DNA of 64,000 bases. Origin: an uncultured Bacteroidota bacterium (lineage in GTDB: Bacteria; Bacteroidota; Bacteroidia; Bacteroidales; P3). The translations under genes and the position numbers were made by a program. A model generated the notes under the pieces. That model was not told where the DNA came from. It was given only the letters and a program-made list of their open reading frames with translations, and did no database searches. The stretch's first letter is position 1; each line of letters begins with the position of its first letter. Positions 58,174 to 64,000 of this stretch are shown here, piece after piece. The stretch lies in assembly GCA_902774395.1 (NCBI GenBank), contig CACYIK010000003.1, positions 124,551 to 188,550 of the forward strand. Direction: 5' to 3'.

Positions 58174-60285
58174 ATGAAGAAAATATTACTTACCCTGTTA
58201 GCTGTGAGCATCTTAACGGGTGTATCGGCACAAACGAAAAAGTGTGGCATCGACACCAAGGCCTTGGTGAAAGAGGAAATTGCGCAAGGCGCCACCACGG
58301 TGAGGATGCTGGCACAGGTGGTACCGGGCTACGACCGCGAGCTGCTGGAGAAGGCTGGCATCGTCATCGGTGCCGAAGCCGGCGACGTCATCTCGCTGCG
58401 CGTACCCGTCGAGGCGCTGCCGCTGCTGGAGAGCGACGGCGACGTGCTCTACTACAGCATCGCTCACACCATCGGAGGCATGGACTGCGACAAGACGCGC
58501 GGCGACACGCGCACCGACAGTGTGCAGCGTGGACTGGGTGTCACCGACGGCCTCGCCTTCGACGGCGAAGGGGTCTATGTAGGCATCACCGACTGGGGTT
58601 TCGACTATACGCATCCCAACATCAAATCGCGCATCAAGCGCGTGTGGGACCACTTCCGCGTGGCGGGACCTGCCCCCGAGGGCTTCGACTATGGCACCGT
58701 CATCACGGGATTCAACAACGTGCAGAACGCCCGCGGCGACACCTCGAACCTCTACGGCTACGGCACCCACGGCACCCATGTAGCAGGCATCATCGCCGGT
58801 GCCGGCACCGGCAGCAAATACAAAGGACAGGCTCCTGGCGCCAAGCTGCTGCTCTGCTCGTTCCTCTTGAACGAAGCGGCCTGGATGGACGGCGTGGCAT
58901 GGATGCGCGACATCGCCCAGGGCGACGGGAAACGTCTGGTGGTAAATAGCAGCTGGGGTATGTACTCCTTCAGCACCCTTGACGGCACCTCGCTGCTGAG
59001 CCGTGCCATCAACAACTGGGCTAACGAAGGCATCGTCTTCTGCACCAGCGGTGGCAACAACGGCCACCGCTCTGTACCGTTCCATATCAGCAAGACCTTC
59101 ACCAGTGCCGACAACGACACGCTGCGCACCGTGGTGGTCCGTGCCAGTCAGATCTACTCCCTTACGGAGACCGGACAGGTGCTCATCATGTGGGGCGAAG
59201 AGAACCACGACTTCAATGTCGGCATACGCGTCAAAGGCGTCGGCGACACCTGGGCCACGCCGATTATGAGTACCCTGCGCGACACGGTGGTCTACGACAC
59301 CCTGCGTTGCGGCGACAGGAATGTGGGCTACCGCGCCATCATCGAGCACAGCAACATCTACAACAGCCGCCCCCACATTCAGATTGACATCGACTCGACG
59401 AGCTATGAGACGCAGCTGTTCATCGTCGCCGACAGCGGCACGGTACATGCCTGGAATATCGCCAACAAGGAAAACCATGCGGGCAACGAAGGCTGCAGCT
59501 TCGTGTCGCGTGGTCACTATGGATTCAGTACCGGCGACATCGCCTATGGTGTCGGCGAGCCCGCCTGTGCCGCCAAGTGCATCAGTGTCGCCGCACACAA
59601 TGGCGACCGCTGGAAGACCGACAGCTCGGCCTATATTACGGGCGACATTGCCGACTTCAGCAGCCACGGGCCGCTGATCAACGGTGTGATGAAGCCCGAG
59701 ATATCGGCTCCCGGCGTGGATGTGGTCTCGTCCATCAGTTACTGGACCGACGACAGCTACACCCCCGTGGCACAAGTGATAACGCCCAGCCCCAACCGCA
59801 CCTATATCTGGTCCAAGATGAGCGGCACCTCGATGTCGAGTCCCGCCACCAGCGGTGCGATGGCCCTGATACTGCAGGCCAACCCTGCGCTGACGGTCGA
59901 CGAGCTGCGCGACATCGTGTTCAGTAACGCCCGTAACGACAACTTCACGGGTCCTCTGGTGGCCCGCGACAGCATGAGTGTCGTGTGGGGCTGGGGTAAA
60001 CTCGACGCCCTGAAATGTGTCAACGAGGCTATCCGCCGTGTGAGTATCAACCAGGTGGAGACCCTCCGCACGCCGCTGAAGGTCTTCCCGAACCCCGCCA
60101 CCTCAAGCGTGTATATCAACACCGCCTGCGGCGAGATGCAGACGCTGGAGGTCTACACCATCGACGGCCGTCGCGTGCTCCAGCAGCCGATACACACTGA
60201 GGCCACCATCGACGTAAGCAGATGGAACAACGGCGTGTATATCCTCCGTGTGGGCAGCCGCACAGAGAAGTTGGTGGTGAGGTAA
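58174..60285 (+). CDS. Secreted subtilisin-like protease with T9SS sorting domain
   Basis: A 703-residue S8 protease. Signal peptide MKKILLTLLAVSILTGVSAQ, prodomain-like region to ~130, then catalytic Asp140 (GITDWGFDYTHP), His199 (GTHGTHVAG) and Ser553 (SGTSMSSPATSG). An inserted beta-domain lies between His and Ser. Residues ~625-703 form a type A Por/T9SS C-terminal domain (LKVFPNPATSSVYI, LEVYTIDGRRVLQ, NNGVYILRVGSRTEKLVVR), which directs export by the type IX system and surface attachment. It has its own consensus promoter; the downstream gap is a word array. Confidence 0.95.
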   Translation: MKKILLTLLAVSILTGVSAQTKKCGIDTKALVKEEIAQGATTVRMLAQVVPGYDRELLEKAGIVIGAEAGDVISLRVPVEALPLLESDGDVLYYSIAHTIGGMDCDKTRGDTRTDSVQRGLGVTDGLAFDGEGVYVGITDWGFDYTHPNIKSRIKRVWDHFRVAGPAPEGFDYGTVITGFNNVQNARGDTSNLYGYGTHGTHVAGIIAGAGTGSKYKGQAPGAKLLLCSFLLNEAAWMDGVAWMRDIAQGDGKRLVVNSSWGMYSFSTLDGTSLLSRAINNWANEGIVFCTSGGNNGHRSVPFHISKTFTSADNDTLRTVVVRASQIYSLTETGQVLIMWGEENHDFNVGIRVKGVGDTWATPIMSTLRDTVVYDTLRCGDRNVGYRAIIEHSNIYNSRPHIQIDIDSTSYETQLFIVADSGTVHAWNIANKENHAGNEGCSFVSRGHYGFSTGDIAYGVGEPACAAKCISVAAHNGDRWKTDSSAYITGDIADFSSHGPLINGVMKPEISAPGVDVVSSISYWTDDSYTPVAQVITPSPNRTYIWSKMSGTSMSSPATSGAMALILQANPALTVDELRDIVFSNARNDNFTGPLVARDSMSVVWGWGKLDALKCVNEAIRRVSINQVETLRTPLKVFPNPATSSVYINTACGEMQTLEVYTIDGRRVLQQPIHTEATIDVSRWNNGVYILRVGSRTEKLVVR

Positions 60286-60395
60286 GTGATGAGTGATGAA
60301 TGATGAATGATGAGTGATGAATGATGAGTGATGAATGATGAATGATGAGTGATGAGTGATGAATGATGAGTGATGAGTGATGAATGATGAATTAA
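60286..60395. repeat. TGATGAATGATGAGTGA array
   Basis: About 14 copies of a seven-base word (TGATGAG, TGATGAA) after the subtilase gene. It is the reverse complement of the CATCACT/CATTCAT family found before the rhomboid gene and inside uvrA2. Confidence 0.95.
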
Positions 60396-60413
60396 AATTT
60401 GAATAACTGGGGA

Positions 60414-61400
60414 ATGCTAAAGTTATTTGAGAGAAATACCGGTTTGCAGGTGATAATCATCCTGGTGGTGGCGGTCTTGCTGTGGATACAGCCGCTGGCG
60501 CATCCCGAGCCCATGCCCGCACCCGACGGCTTCGCGCCGTTGTACAGCCTGATTTACCATATTGGCCTGTCGCCGCTGGTGGCGGTCATCCTCGCCATGC
60601 TGCTGGTGCTGTTGGGAGGCTTCTTCCTCAATCTGATCATGACGAACGTGGGGTTGGTGTCGCAGAACAGCCTCCTCCCCACCCTATTCTACACACTCTT
60701 CATGAGTGCGCAGGCGACGACGCTGACACCGATGCTGCTGGTGGGGGTACTGGCCATATCCATCATCAAGATGCTGATGTTGCACAGCACCCTGCTGACC
60801 ATCTCGTCGGACAAGATTTTCGGCATCGCCGCGTTGATAGGCATCTGCTCGCTGATTTACCTGCCGTCGGTGGCGCTGTTGGCGAGCTATCTGCTTGTGG
60901 TGGTGAACTACCGTCTCTATAGCTGGCGCGACTGGATGGTGCTGTTGTTGGGCCTCATGGCGCCGTTTCTGCCGCTGTGGGCAGTGCAGTACCTGAGCGA
61001 CGACCTCGCCGCCGGCTTTGTCTCCATGGGCGATACCCTGGCAACCACCCACTTCCATGCCCATCCTGTCGAGACACTACCTGCCATCGCCAACGGCATC
61101 CTACTGGGAACCTTCCTCATCAGCCTTTTCACAGTATGGCGGAAGCTTGGCGAAAAGACCGTGGTGTGGCAGAAGAACGCCACCAGCGTCATGCTGCTCA
61201 CCGTGGCAGCCATTGCCGTACTGCTTTATTCGGGTCTTTACCCCATCAACCTCCAATACTTCGCCATTCCCTTTGCGCTTTGCGCGACGATACGCTTCAC
61301 CCCTGAGACGAGACGTCGCATGCCGAGACAGAAGCAATGGCGCAGGAACCTCTACGACTATCTCTTTATCCTCATAATCGTTTCCGCGGTGCTATGCTAG
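60414..61400 (+). CDS. DUF6427-like membrane protein
   Basis: A 328-residue polytopic membrane protein of about ten helices; a TTG five codons upstream (60399) is an alternative start. The start [13 protein letters not shown] and the overall pattern of paired helices match DUF6427 proteins of Bacteroidetes, whose function is unknown. Its last codons overlap the start of rnhB by seven bases (GCTATGCTAG), so the two are translationally coupled. Confidence 0.82.
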   Translation: MLKLFERNTGLQVIIILVVAVLLWIQPLAHPEPMPAPDGFAPLYSLIYHIGLSPLVAVILAMLLVLLGGFFLNLIMTNVGLVSQNSLLPTLFYTLFMSAQATTLTPMLLVGVLAISIIKMLMLHSTLLTISSDKIFGIAALIGICSLIYLPSVALLASYLLVVVNYRLYSWRDWMVLLLGLMAPFLPLWAVQYLSDDLAAGFVSMGDTLATTHFHAHPVETLPAIANGILLGTFLISLFTVWRKLGEKTVVWQKNATSVMLLTVAAIAVLLYSGLYPINLQYFAIPFALCATIRFTPETRRRMPRQKQWRRNLYDYLFILIIVSAVLC

Positions 61401-61993
61401 AATATTGTAAAATAGCAGGACGTCTAGAGGCCGGATGCGACGAGGCCGGACGCGGACCCCTGGCGGGTCCCGTGGTGGCTGCTGCCGTCATACTGCCCGA
61501 AGGCTACAGCAACCCACTGCTCAACGATTCCAAGCAGCTCACCGAACGCCGTCGCGACAAACTCCGCGTCGAGATAGAGCGCGAGGCCGCAGCCTGGGCC
61601 GTAGCCGTGGTGGAGCCCGAAGAGATAGACAGACTCAATATTCTCCATGCCTCGACCCACGCCATGTGCGTGGCCGTGCAGCAGCTGTCGCAGAGACCCG
61701 AGTTCCTGCTTATCGACGGCAACCGCTTCTACAACGAGACCGACATCCCCTACGAGTGCATCGTCAAGGGCGACGCCAAGTACATGTCTATCGCCGCGGC
61801 GAGCATCCTTGCCAAGACACACCGCGACGAACTGATGGTGCAACTGCACGAGCAATACCCCCAATACGGCTGGGACCGCAACAAAGGCTATCCCACCGCC
61901 GAACACTACCAAGCCATCGAGGAGTACGGCCCCACACCCTACCACCGCCGCTCCTTCAACCTTTACAGACAACACAGTCTTTTCGAATTATGA
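61394..61993 (+). CDS. rnhB: Ribonuclease HII
   Basis: Cleaves RNA in RNA-DNA hybrids and removes misincorporated ribonucleotides. The ATG at 61394, rather than an upstream one in the same frame, gives a 199-residue protein starting [28 protein letters not shown] with Asp16 and Glu17 of the metal site, followed by [20 protein letters not shown] and [21 protein letters not shown], all RNase HII hallmarks. Overlaps the DUF6427 gene. Confidence 0.96.
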   Translation: MLEYCKIAGRLEAGCDEAGRGPLAGPVVAAAVILPEGYSNPLLNDSKQLTERRRDKLRVEIEREAAAWAVAVVEPEEIDRLNILHASTHAMCVAVQQLSQRPEFLLIDGNRFYNETDIPYECIVKGDAKYMSIAAASILAKTHRDELMVQLHEQYPQYGWDRNKGYPTAEHYQAIEEYGPTPYHRRSFNLYRQHSLFEL

Positions 61994-62065
61994 ATTATGA
62001 ATTTAGATTTATGAGTGACGCGAAATCCTACTCATAATTCAGAAATCAAAAAACAGAAATCTTCA
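61994..62065. repeat. ATGAATTATGAATTTAGATTTATG mirror words
   Basis: Left half AATTATGAATTATGAATT, right half CTCATAATTCAGAAATC, with GTGACGCGAAATCC between them. Same word family as 35205-35353. Confidence 0.8.
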
Positions 62066-62069
62066 ACAT

Positions 62070-62609
62070 ATGCTGGAATTCATTAAAAACTTCCGTCGCA
62101 AACGCATCATACGCGACCTGAAAGCCACCCCCCGCGATAAGCGCATCGACAATATCGAGGAGGTGAAAAGCATCGGCGTCATTTGCCAACTTGATACCGA
62201 GCAGAACTGGAATGTGCTCTACCACTTCGCCAAGGTGATGGAGAACCAGGGCAAGAAGGTGAATATCATCGCCATCCAGGACGACGACATCAACTTCGTC
62301 GTCACGCATCAGGCCACGACCATCTGTCGTTCGAAGACAGACCTCAACTTCTGGGGACTTCCCTCATGGGATTCCATCAAGGACTTCTCCGACCGGCACT
62401 ACGACCTTTTGATTGACACCATCGGCGAAGAGAACTTCTTCTCGCAGTATCTGGCACTGCGTACGCCGGCGAGTCTGAAGGTGGTTTATGCCACCCCCTC
62501 GGAAGATCCCTCCGAGGTGTTCGACCTCATCATCCGCGGCGACGGTCACGTGGAGCTGAAAGGCTTCTTCAACAACATCATTGAGTATCTAGGAATGATA
62601 AAAAAATAA
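62070..62609 (+). CDS. DUF6913-like cytoplasmic protein
   Basis: A 179-residue product without signal or membrane segments, matching the Bacteroidetes family DUF6913: SIGVICQLDTEQNWNVLYHFAKVMENQGKKVNIIAI, LNFWGLPSWDSIKDFSDRHYDLLIDT, FDLIIRGDGHVELKGFFNNIIEYLGMI. The function is unknown; it commonly lies next to dapA in this phylum, as here. Confidence 0.85.
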   Translation: MLEFIKNFRRKRIIRDLKATPRDKRIDNIEEVKSIGVICQLDTEQNWNVLYHFAKVMENQGKKVNIIAIQDDDINFVVTHQATTICRSKTDLNFWGLPSWDSIKDFSDRHYDLLIDTIGEENFFSQYLALRTPASLKVVYATPSEDPSEVFDLIIRGDGHVELKGFFNNIIEYLGMIKK

Positions 62610-62611
62610 CA

Positions 62612-62752
62612 ACATGGTAGTTAAAGGTAGTTAAAGTAGTTAAAAGTAGTTAAAGGACAATACCTTGGGGTTCTTACTGACATTTGTCCTTTAACTACCT
62701 GAGCGCGAAGCGCGCTAACTACCTTTAACTACTTAAATACCTCAAAACAACT
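62612..62752. repeat. AGTAGTTAAAGG mirror array upstream of dapA
   Basis: Left half has four copies of GTAGTTAAAGG-type words; a central TACCTTGGGGTTC stretch; right half has the complement (CCTTTAACTACC), broken by GAGCGCGAAGCGCGC, itself a palindrome. The halves can pair into a long hairpin covering the whole leader of dapA. Confidence 0.92.
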
Positions 62753-62755
62753 AAT

Positions 62756-63646
62756 ATGAAAGCACCTATTTTTACTGGCACGGGCGTAGCCCTCATCACC
62801 CCCTTCCGCAAACAGCAGGAGACGGTAGACTTCACCAAACTAGAGAGTCTCATCGAACATATCATCGCCTCGGGCGTAGACTATATTGTAGCCCTGGGCA
62901 CCACCAGCGAAGCCGCCACGATGACCGAGAGCGAGCGCTCGGCAGTACAGGAGTTCATCGTTGAGACCGTCGCCGGCCGCTGCCCCGTCATGCTGGGTCT
63001 GGGCGGCAACAACACCCTCAATGTGACAGACACCATCAACCGCACCAACTTCGACGGCATCAGCGGCATCCTGTCGGTGACGCCCTACTACAACAAGCCC
63101 AACCAACGTGGACTGTTGCAACACTACCGCAACGTGGCCGAGGCCTCGCCAGTACCCGTCATCATGTACAATGTCCCCGGCCGCACTGGCGTCAACCTCG
63201 CCGCCGAGACCACGCTGACCCTCGCCCACGAGTATTCCAACATCATCGGCATCAAGGAAGCCAGCGGCAACCTGCAGCAGGTGATGCAGATTCTCCGCAA
63301 CCGTCCCGACGGTTTCCGTGTCATCTCGGGCGACGACGCCCTCACCTATCCCATGCTGACCCTCGGCGCCGACGGCGTCATCAGTGTGATGGCCAACGCC
63401 CTGCCCAAGGAGATGTCCGACATGGTGCATCTGGCCATGAAAGGCGACCTCAAGAAGTCCCTTCCGCTCCACTACCGCATGCTGCCCCTGATGAACGCCA
63501 TCTTCGAGGAAGGCAACCCTACGGGCATCAAAGCGCTGCTCGAAATCCAAGGCTCCATCAGCAACATCCTGCGCCTGCCGCTGGTCAAGAGCACCAAGCA
63601 GCTCTACAACAAACTCAGCACGCTGTACAATGAATTTGGAAACTAG
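62756..63646 (+). CDS. dapA: 4-hydroxy-tetrahydrodipicolinate synthase
   Basis: Condenses pyruvate with aspartate semialdehyde in the lysine/DAP pathway that feeds peptidoglycan. The 296-residue TIM barrel has GTTSEAATM, the catalytic Tyr138 in MYNVPGRTG and the Schiff-base Lys167 in IIGIKEASGN, and GDDALTYPML. The last 17 bases overlap the start of the polyprenyl synthase gene. Confidence 0.97.
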   Translation: MKAPIFTGTGVALITPFRKQQETVDFTKLESLIEHIIASGVDYIVALGTTSEAATMTESERSAVQEFIVETVAGRCPVMLGLGGNNTLNVTDTINRTNFDGISGILSVTPYYNKPNQRGLLQHYRNVAEASPVPVIMYNVPGRTGVNLAAETTLTLAHEYSNIIGIKEASGNLQQVMQILRNRPDGFRVISGDDALTYPMLTLGADGVISVMANALPKEMSDMVHLAMKGDLKKSLPLHYRMLPLMNAIFEEGNPTGIKALLEIQGSISNILRLPLVKSTKQLYNKLSTLYNEFGN

Positions 63647-64000
63647 CCAGATAGAAGAGCGTATCGACGAGGTGCGCAACGAGTACCTGCGCCGCCTGTC
63701 GGGTGGCAACGGCGACTTATTGCGCCAGGTAAAGCGCTATGTCACGGCACATGAGGGCAAGATGCTACGTCCACGTATGCTGCTGGCCGCCGCCGCCACC
63801 CTCGGCGAGGAGCACTTCCACTCACGCCGCACGCTGCTGCTGGCCACTGCCGTAGAGATGCTGCACAACGCCTCGCTGCTGCACGACGACGTCATTGACC
63901 ACGACGACACCCGTCGTGGGCAGCCGTCGGTCAACGCCCGATGGAGCATCCCCGTGGCCGTCCTCGTGGGCGACTACTTCTTGGCTCAGGTGATGCGTAT
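63630..64000 (+). CDS. Polyprenyl diphosphate synthase, cut by window end
   Basis: Starts at the ATG at 63630 inside the end of dapA, in another frame, and runs off the window. The visible 123 residues are the N-terminal part of a trans-isoprenyl synthase: GKMLRPRMLLAAAATLG, the first Asp-rich motif LLHDDVIDHDDTRRGQPSVNARW (with HDDVID), then VGDYFLAQVM. These enzymes extend isoprenoid chains for quinones or undecaprenyl carriers; chain length cannot be told from this part. It links to the MEP pathway gene ispG elsewhere in the window. Confidence 0.93.
   Translation, partial: MNLETSQIEERIDEVRNEYLRRLSGGNGDLLRQVKRYVTAHEGKMLRPRMLLAAAATLGEEHFHSRRTLLLATAVEMLHNASLLHDDVIDHDDTRRGQPSVNARWSIPVAVLVGDYFLAQVMR

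Noticed and set aside
2590..62752. Word arrays as pure assembly artefacts
   Set aside because: They keep reading frames in eight genes, occur as mirror halves, and differ in words from site to site, which assembly errors would not produce; raw reads would still be decisive.

Overview
The window is a 64 kb piece of a Bacteroidales (phylum Bacteroidota) chromosome, GC-rich in its coding regions. Evidence for the group: repeated -7 boxes of the form TAnnTTTG, two of them with TTTG exactly 19 bases upstream; a secreted subtilase with a type IX secretion (Por) sorting domain; lipoproteins and families typical of the group (DUF6427, DUF6913, DUF2027, RprY-like regulator, Mpl, KorA/KorB); and few Shine-Dalgarno sites. 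Genus cannot be fixed from the sequence alone; a gut or rumen Prevotella-like or related lineage is a reasonable guess.

Layout. 0-6.3 kb: a cut-off DUF2971 gene, a broken KilA-N gene, then galE / sodium-solute symporter / RNase Z on the minus strand and an EamA transporter. 6.3-16.7 kb: glyA, two envelope proteins, a thioredoxin-fold protein, mutL, a rhomboid protease and valS. 16.9-28.9 kb: a long minus-strand series (S9 peptidase, lipoprotein, MORN protein, glycosyltransferase, PhnP-like hydrolase, RprY-like regulator, cyclophilin, two seven-helix membrane proteins, a short-form ispG, small proteins and a paralogous-domain lipoprotein). 29-39.3 kb: mpl, TlpA-like protein, HD hydrolase, acetyltransferase, YD-repeat-like protein, S23 four-helix protein, era, sdaA, rplY and prs.

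39.5-49.2 kb is an integrated island at tRNA-Leu(CAA). The 3' end of the tRNA gene is repeated (16 of 17 bases) at 49149-49165, and a second 22-base direct repeat lies just inside both ends. The island carries a RhuM-like protein, a two-gene BcgI-like type IIB restriction-modification system behind a long inverted repeat, an unknown minus-strand gene, a strongly structured non-coding segment (about 390 nt, two related domains, ending in a terminator) directly in front of an unknown 212-residue protein, and two further unknown genes. No integrase is left. The RNA-plus-protein pair is the best candidate here for something undescribed. Beyond the island come an 83-84 base tandem repeat, a ferritin-like gene with an apparent frameshift, a mini winged-helix / radical SAM / UvrA2 cluster, korA-korB, the T9SS subtilase, DUF6427-rnhB-DUF6913, dapA and the start of a polyprenyl synthase gene.

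The most striking global feature is a set of short low-complexity 'word' arrays (for example AATTGAAAATTG, CATCACTCATCA, TTAAACCTTTTAAACC, AAGGACCTTAAAGACC). They fill many intergenic gaps, often as two mirror-image halves, and also sit in frame inside conserved housekeeping genes (galE, symporter, mutL, valS, PhnP-like hydrolase, mpl, HD hydrolase, uvrA2), where they encode odd peptide inserts. This points to an active, genome-wide process that creates or spreads such arrays.
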